Below, one piece after another: positions 20,812-29,333 of a DNA stretch of 64,000 nucleotides. The DNA is from an uncultured Clostridia bacterium. Its GTDB lineage: Bacteria; Bacillota; Clostridia; Lachnospirales; Lachnospiraceae. A model generated the notes under the pieces. The model was not told the DNA's origin. It ran no database searches and saw nothing but the letters and a program-made list of their open reading frames with translations. The stretch covers positions 62,001-126,000 of the forward strand of contig CANDNA010000005.1 of assembly GCA_947385955.1 (NCBI GenBank), read 5' to 3'. Positions within the stretch are counted from its first letter, which is position 1, and each line of letters starts with the position of its first letter. The translations under genes and the position numbers were made by a program.

Positions 20812-21279
20812 ATGACAGACGAAGTGAAGAAAAATTTCACAGTGCGTATTACACAGGCCAATCAAAGTGAGTTGATTGTAATTCTTTATGAAATGTATCT
20901 TTCTTATCTGACCGATGCCGAGGAGGCAGGAAAGGATCGGGAGAGCTTCAGAGAGGGACTGCGCAAAGCCAGAGGTTGTATGGATGAGCTGATTCAATCG
21001 CTGGATTTCAGGTATTCTCCGGCGAATCATCTGCTCCGGCTCTATCTTTATGTGATCAGGGAGATGGCAGGAGCAGACAGCCGCAGTTCGGCGGAACCTT
21101 TGAAAATCTGCCGGAAAATTATAACAGAGCTTTTGTCAGCATACCGGGAGGTGAGCCGACAGGACACTTCGCCGCCGATTATGGAAAATACGCAGACAGT
21201 ATATGCCGGCTTAACCTACGGAAAAGGGGAACTCACGGAAAGTTTGTCTCACCAGGGGAATCGGGGATTCCTCGTATAA
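20812..21279 (+). CDS. fliS: FliS-like flagellin export chaperone
   Basis: FliS binds the flagellin C-terminus in the cytoplasm and keeps it unpolymerised before export. This 155-residue protein follows the FliS pattern: ITQANQSELIVILYEMYLSY, then LRKARGCMDELIQSLDF and LLRLYLYVIREMAGAD. I prefer ATG 20812 to ATG 20806 because GAGG is 8 bases before the former. Beyond the helical bundle it has about 35 extra residues that overlap, on the opposite strand, the end of the DUF2508 gene (69 bases). That tail is not typical of FliS. Confidence 0.8.
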   Translation: MTDEVKKNFTVRITQANQSELIVILYEMYLSYLTDAEEAGKDRESFREGLRKARGCMDELIQSLDFRYSPANHLLRLYLYVIREMAGADSRSSAEPLKICRKIITELLSAYREVSRQDTSPPIMENTQTVYAGLTYGKGELTESLSHQGNRGFLV

Positions 21280-21519
21280 ACTTTCCGATTTGGGAGTTTC
21301 GGCAGCCGCGTTCATCTTGGCAGCTTCCTGCAGCAGGTATTTATAGCGCTTTTGTATGGCGTTGACTTCATAGATATAGCAGTCGATCAGATCAGGATCC
21401 GTTGCGTTGTCGAAACCGGCATATGCCGTTTCCAGTGCGTAACGGGTCTTTGCTATGTCGCTTAATATGCTGTTGTCCTCTTTCTCAACATGAGAGCTTT
21501 TGCTGAAATAAGATTTCAT
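21211..21519 (-). CDS. DUF2508 (YaaL-like) protein
   Basis: A 102-residue helical cytoplasmic protein. The DUF2508 signature is clear: IAKTRYALETAYAGFDNATD, then DPDLIDCYIYEVNAIQKRY and KYLLQEA. Function is unknown; in Bacillus subtilis the homologue yaaL lies next to bofA, and here bofA also lies beside it, though divergently. The last 23 codons overlap the fliS-like tail on the other strand. The start ATG follows AAAGGCGG. Confidence 0.85.
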   Translation of the reverse strand: MKSYFSKSSHVEKEDNSILSDIAKTRYALETAYAGFDNATDPDLIDCYIYEVNAIQKRYKYLLQEAAKMNAAAETPKSESLYEESPIPLVRQTFREFPFSVG

Positions 21520-21701
21520 AACGTTCCGCCTTTCCTGAAATTAAATTTGCCTGTATGATCAGCAGCTTTAGTATAGAGTATGGTCTTATACTGGTAATTT
21601 ATTCATGTAATAGTTAAAATCTTACAGGAATAGAATAATAGAGACAGGAAGAAATCGTAAGCAGAGGCAGAAAAGTAAAAAGCAGTGAAAGGGGAAACAG
21701 A

Positions 21702-21974
21702 ATGGATCGTATAACCGGCGGAGCTGTGATTGTTCTTATGTGTGTCATTGTATTATGTGTGGTTGCCCTGAAAAAAAAGGCTGAGTTTCTGTTGAATTTT
21801 TTGCTACGTGGTATAACGGGTGTTATTTCAATAGTTGTCATCAATGAAGTACTGGCAGCACAGAATTTTTCTACTATGGTGGGAATTAATCTATGGACGG
21901 CTTTGACAAGCGCAGTCCTTGGATTGCCTGGGGTTGCGCTTCTTTATGGCATACATTTTTTGAAATTTTTGTAG
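21702..21974 (+). CDS. bofA: BofA-like pro-sigma-K processing inhibitor family protein
   Basis: A 90-residue integral membrane protein with three hydrophobic segments. The C-terminal BofA signature is present: VINEVLAAQNFSTMVGINLWTALTSAVLGLPGVALLYG, that is, Asn in the second segment, then N-x-x-T-A and the G-L-P-G-V loop (about residues 47-84). In Bacillus BofA holds SpoIVFB inactive in the outer forespore membrane; many Clostridia keep bofA without that full checkpoint, so the exact job here is unclear. Start ATG behind AAAGGGG. Confidence 0.82.
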   Translation: MDRITGGAVIVLMCVIVLCVVALKKKAEFLLNFLLRGITGVISIVVINEVLAAQNFSTMVGINLWTALTSAVLGLPGVALLYGIHFLKFL

Positions 21975-21985
21975 AAGATTACCAA

Positions 21986-22014
21986 TAGACAAGAGGAAAT
22001 CAGTGTACTATAAT
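21986..22014 (+). promoter_or_regulatory. Sigma-A promoter of the Tad pilus operon
   Basis: -35 TAGACA (21986-21991), 17-bp spacer, -10 TATAAT (22009-22014), about 38 bases before the first pilus gene. All genes up to 31630 are closely spaced or overlapping. Confidence 0.6.
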
Positions 22015-22051
22015 TCAGCTTACAAATCACACCGACTGAACTTATAAGGAG

Positions 22052-22480
22052 GTGGGGAATATTGTAAGTCTTTTATTCTTTTTTATCTTAGCTGTCCGGG
22101 ATGATTACCGTACAGGAAAGGTTTCCAATTTTCTTATTATTTCTGCACTGACTGGTGCGGTTCTTTATCAGATCAGACAACGGGGATTGCAGCAGGTTCC
22201 CTGTTCTATGTTCCACACAGGTTTTACGATTCTGATTTTATTTCCTTTGTATTTATGCAGAGCACTTGGAGCAGGAGATGTTAAATTACTCGGTGTGACA
22301 GCAGCATTTTTATCCTGGCGCCTGGCTCTTCTGGTTTTTTGTTCAGGGATGTATTTTGCCCTGATTCCTGTCACTTTTTCATTTTTCAGAAAGAAAAATC
22401 ATTCTCAGAACAAAATTGTTCTGTCCGGCCCGCTTCTGGGCGGTATTCTGTTTGTTTTATATAAGGAGGGCTATTTTTGA
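22052..22480 (+). CDS. cpaA: Prepilin peptidase, A24 family (CpaA/TadV), first copy
   Basis: Membrane aspartyl peptidase that removes the leader from type IVb prepilins. About 142 residues with five or six hydrophobic segments. The two catalytic aspartates are visible in AVRDDYRTGKVSN and in the GxGD-type motif ALGAGDVKLLG. The start is unsure: GTG 22052 lies within the ribosome site AAGGAGG (22046-22052), while an ATT codon at 22061 has ideal spacing; no ATG, GTG or TTG in frame fits better. It is the first gene of the Tad operon and its stop overlaps the next start. Confidence 0.82.
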   Translation: MGNIVSLLFFFILAVRDDYRTGKVSNFLIISALTGAVLYQIRQRGLQQVPCSMFHTGFTILILFPLYLCRALGAGDVKLLGVTAAFLSWRLALLVFCSGMYFALIPVTFSFFRKKNHSQNKIVLSGPLLGGILFVLYKEGYF

Positions 22481-23472
22481 AAAAACAGATTCTGGCGGTC
22501 TGTGATCCGGAAACAGAGTATACAAGGCGTTTTTGTGATTACACAGGCAAAAAGGGAGAATATCCTTTTGAGGCAGCAGCCTTTACATCCGTAGAACGGC
22601 TGGAAAAATTCTGTGAAGAAGAGCAGGTCAGTACTCTGCTCATTGCTGAGAATCTTTATGAACCTTCTTTGAAAGAAAAAATAAAGGGAGAGATCTTTAT
22701 TCTCAGTGAAGAGGAAACAGAAGAAGAGGGAAAAATATATCGATATCAGCCCTGCTCTGTTATCCTTTGTAAACTGATCAGCTGCTGCTGCAAAGGAGAG
22801 GTGAAGATACAGTCTGTAAACAGGCGGTGCAGCGGTCTGCATATGATAGGGCTGTTTACACCGGTACACAGATGTATGCAGACCGGATTTGCCATGACAC
22901 TGGGAGAAATACTGGCCAGAAATCATCGGACATTGTATCTGAACTTTGAAAGTTTTTCAGGTTTTACAAAGCGTCTGGACCGGGAATTTATGACAGATAT
23001 GTCAGACTTGATTTATTATGTTACCAATGCGAGGGAAGCGCTGATTTATAAACTGAAAGGCATGACAGGAACGATTCAGAAACTGGATTATCTTCCGCCC
23101 GCATTTTCCTGTATGGATCTGGCCCGTATTACACTGGAACAGTGGATACTGATGTTCCAGGAGCTGGAAACACACACCGATTATGAATACCTCATTCTGG
23201 ATCTTTCCGAACAGATTCAGGGATTGTTTGATATTCTGCGTATGTGTGAAAAGGTATTTACACTGGTCCGGGAGGACAGTGCGGCACTTTCCAAGGTTTA
23301 TCACTATGAAAAACTGTTGGAGCGTGCCGATTATGAGGATGTCCTGAAAAAGACCTGCAGATATAAGCTGCCTTTTATCCGGAATCTCTCCTTTGATGTG
23401 CAGGATCTGACCTATGGGGAGTTGGCTGAGTATGTAAGAAGGCTGGTAAAGGAAGAAATTTATGGATCATAG
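22477..23472 (+). CDS. tadZ: TadZ/CpaE-like pilus localisation protein
   Basis: A 331-residue cytoplasmic protein in the TadZ position before tadA. Residues 1-110 resemble an atypical receiver-like domain (MKKQILAVCDPETEYTRRF). The remainder resembles a MinD/ParA-type fold (RTLYLNFESFSGF, YEYLILDLSEQIQGL, KVFTLVREDSAALSKV). The usual GKGGVGKT P-loop is replaced by FTPVHRCMQTG near residue 125, so it probably does not hydrolyse ATP as ParA does. TadZ proteins place the Tad machine at the pole. Start TTG behind AAGGAGG; overlaps the previous stop and the next gene by 11 bases. Confidence 0.75.
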   Translation: MKKQILAVCDPETEYTRRFCDYTGKKGEYPFEAAAFTSVERLEKFCEEEQVSTLLIAENLYEPSLKEKIKGEIFILSEEETEEEGKIYRYQPCSVILCKLISCCCKGEVKIQSVNRRCSGLHMIGLFTPVHRCMQTGFAMTLGEILARNHRTLYLNFESFSGFTKRLDREFMTDMSDLIYYVTNAREALIYKLKGMTGTIQKLDYLPPAFSCMDLARITLEQWILMFQELETHTDYEYLILDLSEQIQGLFDILRMCEKVFTLVREDSAALSKVYHYEKLLERADYEDVLKKTCRYKLPFIRNLSFDVQDLTYGELAEYVRRLVKEEIYGS

Positions 23473-24688
23473 AAAGGAATTGCTGCTTCAGAAAATACAT
23501 GAAAAAATAGATTATTCCAGAGAGATGGAAGAAGCAGAGGTAAAAAATCTGATTGCAGAATGTCTGACAGAGTATGGAAGGCAGGAGTTTCTTACATTAA
23601 AAGAAAAAGAGAAGTTGGGAAAAGAATTGTTTTATGCCATCCGGAAACTGGATATCCTGCAGGAAATTCTGGAAGATACAGAAATAACAGAAATTATGAT
23701 TAATGGTCCGGATCATATTTTTATTGAGAAAAAAGGCAGGCTGTATGCCTGGGAAAATCGGTTTTCTTCTCAGGAAAAGCTGGAAGATATCATTCAGCAG
23801 ATTACAGCCAGGTGTAACCGGGTGGTCAATGAAGCATCACCGATTGTGGATGTCAGACTGGAGGATGGTTCCAGAGTCAATGCAGTACTGCCTCCTGTGG
23901 TATTGGACGGACCGGTTCTGACGATCCGGCGGTTTCCCAAAGAACCTGTGGATATGGAGCGGTTGATTCGGATGGGTTCCCTGCCGGAGGAAGCAGCTTT
24001 TTGGATGAAACTGCTGGTACAGGCCGGATACAATATTTTTATCAGCGGAGGAACCGGCTCCGGTAAGACCACATTTCTGAACGCCTTATCGGAGTATATT
24101 CCCAGAGAAGAAAGAATCATTACCATTGAGGACAGTGCGGAATTACAGATCAGAGATGCTCCCAATCTGATTCGTATGGAAACCCGGAATGCCAACGGGG
24201 AAGGATGCAGGGAAATTACCATCAGAGATCTGATCCGGACAAGCCTGCGTATGCGGCCTGACCGGTTGATTGTGGGTGAGGTCAGGGGTGGGGAAGCGTT
24301 GGATCTGCTGCAATGTCTGAATACCGGTCATGACGGTTCTCTGTCCACCGGACATGCCAACAGTGCCAGAGATATGTTATCCCGGCTGGAAACGATGGTA
24401 CTGATGGGAATGGATTTTCCGCTTTCGGCAATCCGCCGCCAGATTGCTTCCGGTATCGATATTATTGTACATTTGGGCAGGCTGAGGGACAAAAGCAGAA
24501 AGGTACTGGAAATTGCAGAAGTACTGGGAATGAAAGAGGAGGAGATACATTTGGAAACACTGTGTGTATTTGAGGAAACATCGGAAAGAAGAGAAGGGGA
24601 GGTGAAGGGAAAACTTGTTTGTAAGAAAGAACTGTCCAACAGACAGAAACTTGCAGCAGCAGGATTACCGGATCTACCGGTTTTCTGA
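23462..24688 (+). CDS. tadA: TadA/CpaF pilus-assembly ATPase
   Basis: A 408-residue secretion ATPase of the VirB11/PulE superfamily that powers Tad pilus assembly on the cytoplasmic face. Walker A is GGTGSGKTTFLNAL near residue 196. The Asp box is IIITIEDSAELQI, Walker B lies in RPDRLIVGEVRGGEAL, and the His box is NTGHDGSLSTGHANSARD. The N-terminal domain has EITEIMINGPDHIFIE. It has the full catalytic set, unlike TadZ. It overlaps tadB by 74 bases. Confidence 0.93.
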   Translation: MDHRKELLLQKIHEKIDYSREMEEAEVKNLIAECLTEYGRQEFLTLKEKEKLGKELFYAIRKLDILQEILEDTEITEIMINGPDHIFIEKKGRLYAWENRFSSQEKLEDIIQQITARCNRVVNEASPIVDVRLEDGSRVNAVLPPVVLDGPVLTIRRFPKEPVDMERLIRMGSLPEEAAFWMKLLVQAGYNIFISGGTGSGKTTFLNALSEYIPREERIITIEDSAELQIRDAPNLIRMETRNANGEGCREITIRDLIRTSLRMRPDRLIVGEVRGGEALDLLQCLNTGHDGSLSTGHANSARDMLSRLETMVLMGMDFPLSAIRRQIASGIDIIVHLGRLRDKSRKVLEIAEVLGMKEEEIHLETLCVFEETSERREGEVKGKLVCKKELSNRQKLAAAGLPDLPVF

Positions 24689-25397
24689 CAGAGAAAAGCT
24701 CTTATATGGTTTTACCGGCTTTTGGACAGGCAGTATATTTTTGTATTTCTTTTATCGGACAGGATATGTGATGATAGCAGGGATTGTCTGTATGTTTCTG
24801 TTTTGTGAGTGGAAGCGGAAAGAGCTGTGTGAGATAAGAAAACGCAAATTGGAACAACAGTTCAGGGACTGGATAGAGGGGGCTTCTCATCATCTGGAGA
24901 CAGGCTGCTCTGTGGAAAATGCATTGATAAGAGCCGGAAGGGAGCTGAGACTGGTATATGGAGAAGAGTCGGATATCTGCCGGGAAACCAGAGGTATGGA
25001 ACATCTTCTTGCCAATAATATTTCCGTGGAAAAAATCCTGTCTGATTTTGGAGAAAGGAGTCAGGCGGCTGATATCTGCCATTTTGCAGATGTGTTTGCC
25101 ACAGGTAAGCGCAGCGGCGGAAATCTTCGGGAAATGATTGCAGACAGTTGTGAAATCATTGCCATGCGGGCGGATACGGAGCGTGAAATCCATACTTTAC
25201 TTCATGGAAAGGTTATGGAACAGAAAGTAATGTGTCTGATTCCTTTTGGTATCATGTTGTACATAAGCATTTCTTCTCCCGGTTATTTTACACCTCTTTA
25301 TCACAATCCTGCAGGAATCTGTGTGATGACACTGTGTCTGGCAGTTTATCTCTTTTCTGTATGGCTTTCTCTTTTTATTATCCGGATTGAGGTATGA
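24615..25397 (+). CDS. tadB: TadB-like inner-membrane platform protein (T2SF domain)
   Basis: A 260-residue type II secretion F-domain protein. Start TTG 24615 follows GAGGTGAAGGG inside tadA, which means an unusually long 74-base overlap; a later start would remove part of the N-terminus. Two hydrophobic segments lie at about residues 33-62 and two at 200-255. Between them is the helical T2SF bundle (ENALIRAGREL, FADVFATGKRSGGNLREMI). With TadC it forms the membrane base on which TadA acts. Its stop overlaps the tadC start (ATGA). Confidence 0.85.
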   Translation: MFVRKNCPTDRNLQQQDYRIYRFSDREKLLYGFTGFWTGSIFLYFFYRTGYVMIAGIVCMFLFCEWKRKELCEIRKRKLEQQFRDWIEGASHHLETGCSVENALIRAGRELRLVYGEESDICRETRGMEHLLANNISVEKILSDFGERSQAADICHFADVFATGKRSGGNLREMIADSCEIIAMRADTEREIHTLLHGKVMEQKVMCLIPFGIMLYISISSPGYFTPLYHNPAGICVMTLCLAVYLFSVWLSLFIIRIEV

Positions 25398-26659
25398 GTA
25401 TGGCAGTTGGATTTTATATAGCCGGTTTGATCGGTTCTCTTGTATATCTGCTGAAAAAGAAAACCGGATGGAAGCCTGTACTCCTTTTGCTGACAGGTAG
25501 CCTGGCCGCTCTGGGAATGTGGGTGTCAGGTGAAATACGGCAAAAAGAGGGCAGTCTGAAAGAAATCCGGCGTGAAAACAGGCAAGGCACGGAGAAAATG
25601 TGGGAACTGAAAGCAAAAGCAGAGGAAGAGACAAGGAGCATTCAGATCAGGGTAGCGCCTCAGGCATATGAAATTGATGAATTACAGGCTCTCAGTGAAA
25701 CACTGTGGGAAAGACTGAAAGAAACCATTGCCGGAGAACAGGGGACATTAGACTGTGTAAGAGAGGATATGAGTTTTCCGGAAGCTGTGGAAGGATATCC
25801 GTTTCGACTGAGATGGCTTACCAGTGATCCCGGCCTTTTGTCAGGTGAAGGAAAAATCGGACCGGATGTTCCGGAAGAAGGGGCAGCAGTAGAGATTACA
25901 TTACAGATTTTACAGGAGGAAAGCCGGTTTATGGCAGAACATTCCTTTTCTGCAAAATTGTTTCCAAAAAGCGGCAGGGAAGCATTCTGGAACAGGCTGG
26001 AAACACATATGGAGAAGATGGAGGAGAATACCAGGGCAACAGACAAATACATTCTGCCGGATCATTTTGAAGGGAAAAAACTGAGCTTTTTTCCGGAAAA
26101 GACAGAGCAGAGCGGAAAAATTTTTCTTTTGTTTCTCTTTGGAGCAGTCCTGGCAGCGGCAGGAGAAAAAAGAGAATCAGAAAAACAGGATAAAGCCAGA
26201 AGGGCAGAAATGGAGCAGGAATATCCGGAAATCATATCCCGGATGTCGATGCTGGTCGGAGCAGGTATGACAATATCCGGTGCATTCAGGCGGATTGCAG
26301 GAGAATATGGCAGGCAGAAGCAGGAAAAGAGCAGGCCCCTTTATGAAGAGTTGATGACTGCCTGCAGAGAGATGGAAGCCGGTATTCCGGAAATCAGAGC
26401 CTACCAGAATATGGGGAAAAGATGTGGACTGCCCTGTGTCATACGGTTTACTGCACTTTTGAGCCAGTTTGCAAAAAGCGGCGCATCCGGTTTAAAACAT
26501 GCACTGCATGAAGAAACTGCGCAGGCGTTAAAAGAAAGAAGGGAACGGGCCAGACGGAAGGGAGAAGAGGCAGGTACAAAATTATTATTTCCCATGATTC
26601 TTATGCTGGTACTGGTTATGATAATTATTATGATACCTGCCTTTACTTCCTTTGGGTAG
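25394..26659 (+). CDS. tadC: TadC-like platform protein with an inserted Ig-like domain
   Basis: A 421-residue protein, longer than usual TadC. Membrane segments are at about 5-20, 30-46, 242-258 and 396-419. The T2SF helical domain is at about 270-390 (EYPEIISRMSMLVGAGMTIS, FAKSGASGLKHALHEE). Between the first and second membrane pairs lies a hydrophilic region: a coiled-coil-like stretch (about 48-85), then about 90-195, which resembles an atrophied bacterial Ig domain (YPFRLRWLTSDPGLLSGEGK, then beta strands). Its place between membrane segments suggests it sits outside the membrane. ATGA overlap with tadB. Confidence 0.8.
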   Translation: MSMAVGFYIAGLIGSLVYLLKKKTGWKPVLLLLTGSLAALGMWVSGEIRQKEGSLKEIRRENRQGTEKMWELKAKAEEETRSIQIRVAPQAYEIDELQALSETLWERLKETIAGEQGTLDCVREDMSFPEAVEGYPFRLRWLTSDPGLLSGEGKIGPDVPEEGAAVEITLQILQEESRFMAEHSFSAKLFPKSGREAFWNRLETHMEKMEENTRATDKYILPDHFEGKKLSFFPEKTEQSGKIFLLFLFGAVLAAAGEKRESEKQDKARRAEMEQEYPEIISRMSMLVGAGMTISGAFRRIAGEYGRQKQEKSRPLYEELMTACREMEAGIPEIRAYQNMGKRCGLPCVIRFTALLSQFAKSGASGLKHALHEETAQALKERRERARRKGEEAGTKLLFPMILMLVLVMIIIMIPAFTSFG

Positions 26660-26713
26660 AAAGAGGCCGGGAAAAAATCCGGAATATTTGCAGAAAGCAG
26701 AAGGAGGAATTGT

Positions 26714-26884
26714 ATGGACAGAATATTGGATTTTCTGAAAGAAGAGGACGGGATCGGAACCGTGGAAATGATATTGATATTGGTGGTGTTGATTTCTCTG
26801 GTCATTATTTTTAAGGATCAGTTAACGGCACTTGTCAATGATATCTTTTCTCAGATCACTTCCAAAAGCAGCAGTGTTTATTGA
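26714..26884 (+). CDS. flp: Flp1-like type IVb pilin
   Basis: A 56-residue prepilin, probably the major pilus subunit. It begins MDRILDFLKEEDG, followed by the class IVb cleavage site: cutting after DG leaves IGTVE with the conserved Glu at +5, then a hydrophobic helix (MILILVVLISLVIIF). Strong AAGGAGG ribosome site 7 bases before the ATG. The stop TGA overlaps the next ATG. The two A24 peptidases of this operon are the expected processing enzymes. Confidence 0.88.
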   Translation: MDRILDFLKEEDGIGTVEMILILVVLISLVIIFKDQLTALVNDIFSQITSKSSSVY

Positions 26885-28320
26885 TGAAGGGTTTTCAGGG
26901 TGAGATTACGGTTTTTCTTTCTCTGGTGCTTACGGTTTTATTGTCTCTGCTGTTTACAGTGATAGAAACAGCCAAAAACAACGGGGCAGATTTTCAGACA
27001 GAATGTGTGTCGGATATGGCCCTGCAGTCAGCATTGGCAGAATATAACAGAGAAGTATTGGAGCAGTATGAATTGCTGTTGATTGATTTGGGATATGGCA
27101 GAGAAGAAGGGAGTTATGGTTTGCTGGAAGAACATGTAAGGAATTACATGCAGGATAATTTTCAGACAGAAACCAGACTCATACCGGTTAAGATACGGGA
27201 TTTACTGAGTTTGGATACAGAATATGTGACAATTTCGGAAGCCTCCGGGGCTGCCGACCTGTCGGGCATGGTACTGGAAAGAAAAGCCGTTGAGTATATG
27301 CTGGACCGGTATGGAATATCGGATTTTCAGAAGATTTGCAGTGCATCTGCAGCAGTGGAACGGGAAGGGTTTTTAGGAAGCGCTATGGAAGAGAAAAGAC
27401 TGGAAAATGAAAGGAAGATTGATGAGGTGGATACGACTGTGGAGGATGAGGAAGGAGATCGGCACAGGGTACCTGTACATAATCCGGCGGATGGAATCAA
27501 CAGCAAAAGAGGAAGTATGGGGATTTTAAAAATCATTACCGAAAAGGAAGGAATTTCAGAACAGGAAGCAAATCTGAGTTCCTGTTTATCTCACAGGAAT
27601 CATATAGAAAGAGATGGATTTTTACAGGGAGAACAGGTGGTTTCTGATACGGAAGATTTATTGTTTCAGAACTATCTGATAGAAACGTGTGGACATTATA
27701 CAAAGAAAAAAGAAGGGGCTTTTCTTTCCTATCAGATGGAATATATATTATCAGGCAAAAGCTCTGACCTGGAAAATCTGCGCAGTGTGGTGAACCGGCT
27801 TCTGATTTTGCGGGAAGCTGCCAATTTTGTTTATCTGCTTTGTGATACTGATAAAAAGGCAGAAGCGGAGGCGCTTGCCATGACATTGTCTGCTGTAGTT
27901 CTGTTTCCTGAACTGAAAGACCTGGTGAAACTGTCGATTTTAATTGGGTGGGCTTATGCGGAAAGTGTGAATGATGCAAAAATATTGCTGGAAGGCGGGA
28001 AAGTCCCTTTGCTGAAAAGCAGTGAAAGCTGGTGTCTGAGTCTGCAGGATGCCATGAAACTGAAAGTCTGCGATGGAAAGAAACAGAATAGCAGCGGTTT
28101 TTCTTATGAAGAATATCTGCATCTGCTGCTGGCAGTTATGGATCGGGAAGAACGGAATCTGCGTTTTATGGATTTGATAGAAATGGATATCAGACAGACT
28201 CCTGGTAATAAAGCGTTTTGTATTGATCATTGCATTTTTTCATTTACGGCAGAAATAGCGGTGAGAGCCGGAAATGGACATCGCAGTGTGATCAAAAGGA
28301 CAGTCGGGTATTACAAATAG
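26884..28320 (+). CDS. DUF5702-type membrane-anchored pilus-locus protein
   Basis: A 478-residue protein found in Tad loci of Clostridia; I believe it matches DUF5702. ATG 26884 overlaps the Flp stop. The N-terminus is GEITVFLSLVLTVLLSLLFT followed by VIETAKNN, a Tad-like hydrophobic helix with Glu. The large remainder is hydrophilic and outside, with a charged stretch at about 165-200 and a helical second half (LRSVVNRLLILREAANFVYLL). It may be a minor pilin or assembly factor; there is no known enzyme motif. Confidence 0.75.
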   Translation: MKGFQGEITVFLSLVLTVLLSLLFTVIETAKNNGADFQTECVSDMALQSALAEYNREVLEQYELLLIDLGYGREEGSYGLLEEHVRNYMQDNFQTETRLIPVKIRDLLSLDTEYVTISEASGAADLSGMVLERKAVEYMLDRYGISDFQKICSASAAVEREGFLGSAMEEKRLENERKIDEVDTTVEDEEGDRHRVPVHNPADGINSKRGSMGILKIITEKEGISEQEANLSSCLSHRNHIERDGFLQGEQVVSDTEDLLFQNYLIETCGHYTKKKEGAFLSYQMEYILSGKSSDLENLRSVVNRLLILREAANFVYLLCDTDKKAEAEALAMTLSAVVLFPELKDLVKLSILIGWAYAESVNDAKILLEGGKVPLLKSSESWCLSLQDAMKLKVCDGKKQNSSGFSYEEYLHLLLAVMDREERNLRFMDLIEMDIRQTPGNKAFCIDHCIFSFTAEIAVRAGNGHRSVIKRTVGYYK

Positions 28321-28364
28321 CGAAAAACAGTTATAGACAGAAAAAAAGAAAGGAGGGAACAGAG

Positions 28365-29333
28365 ATGCGTTTCTTTTGGAAGGCGGAAATATCCCGGAAA
28401 GGAGTTCTGACACATTATCTCATTTGGACAGGCCCCCAATCATGTCCAGACATTTCACTGAATCCTGAAGTATATAATAAGCAAGCAAAGCAAACAGATT
28501 TTACAAATCTTATCATCCGCACCAAAAGGAGCGTGTCTTTGTTCCCTTATGTGCAGGGCAGTATTATTGTTGAAACTGCCTTTGCCCTTCCTTTTTTTCT
28601 TGTTTTCTGTATTCAGCTTATGAGCCTGATCAGCCTGATTCAGCTTCACAGTGCATTGGAGGCTTCCCTGCATCAGGAAGTGGCAAGGGCATCCTTACAG
28701 GCATATGCATATGACCGGGCCGGTGTGGATATCACTTCCGGTGTGGGCAATATCGTGGAAGAAACATTACTGAAAGGAAGAGTGATCAGCAGAACAGGGA
28801 AAGAGTACCTGGATCATTCCATGATAAAAGGCGGAAGCGGAGGGATCCATATTCTTTATACCGGAGCAGATGAGAGGCAGGACGTGATTGATGTGATCCT
28901 TTTTTATCAGGTCAGGCCGGTAGTGGATATTCTGGGATTTACTGAGTTTACGATGGCAAACCGATGCTGTATGAAGGCATGGACCGGATATCGGCCGGAT
29001 ACAGGAGAAGAAGGGGAAAGTGCAGAAGAGCTGGTCTATATCACAGAGACAGGCACCGTATATCATAAAAGTAAAAACTGCACTCACCTGTCTCTTTCCA
29101 TCCGGTCAGTGGAAACGGACAGTCTGCATGCTTTACGAAATGAGGGCGGTGGGAAATATTATGCCTGTGAACATTGCGGAAAGGGCGCAGGAACGATTGT
29201 CTTTTTAACGGATCAGGGGAATCGTTATCATACTTCTCTGTATTGCAGCGGATTAAAAAGAACCGTTTATACGGTTACTGTTTCACAGGCAGGAGGGAGA
29301 GGGCCATGCAGGAGATGTTCCGTTACGGATTGA
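28365..29333 (+). CDS. tadE: TadE-like pseudopilin with a Cys/His repeat tail
   Basis: A 322-residue protein, far longer than ordinary TadE. ATG 28365 has AAGGAGGG before it. The TadE helix is at about 65-90 (GSIIVETAFALPFFLVFC). After an outside domain come two copies of one motif: VYITETGTVYHKSKNCTHLS with YACEHCG from about residue 224, and VFLTDQGNRYHTSLYCSGLK with CRRC from about 278. Each has YH-x4-C-x2-L and ends C-x2-C, a possible metal site or disulfide unit. It overlaps the next gene by 28 bases. Confidence 0.8.
   Translation: MRFFWKAEISRKGVLTHYLIWTGPQSCPDISLNPEVYNKQAKQTDFTNLIIRTKRSVSLFPYVQGSIIVETAFALPFFLVFCIQLMSLISLIQLHSALEASLHQEVARASLQAYAYDRAGVDITSGVGNIVEETLLKGRVISRTGKEYLDHSMIKGGSGGIHILYTGADERQDVIDVILFYQVRPVVDILGFTEFTMANRCCMKAWTGYRPDTGEEGESAEELVYITETGTVYHKSKNCTHLSLSIRSVETDSLHALRNEGGGKYYACEHCGKGAGTIVFLTDQGNRYHTSLYCSGLKRTVYTVTVSQAGGRGPCRRCSVTD

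Noticed and set aside
19996-21030. 344-codon minus-strand open frame across flagellin
   Set aside because: Antisense shadow of clear flagellin and fliS coding regions.
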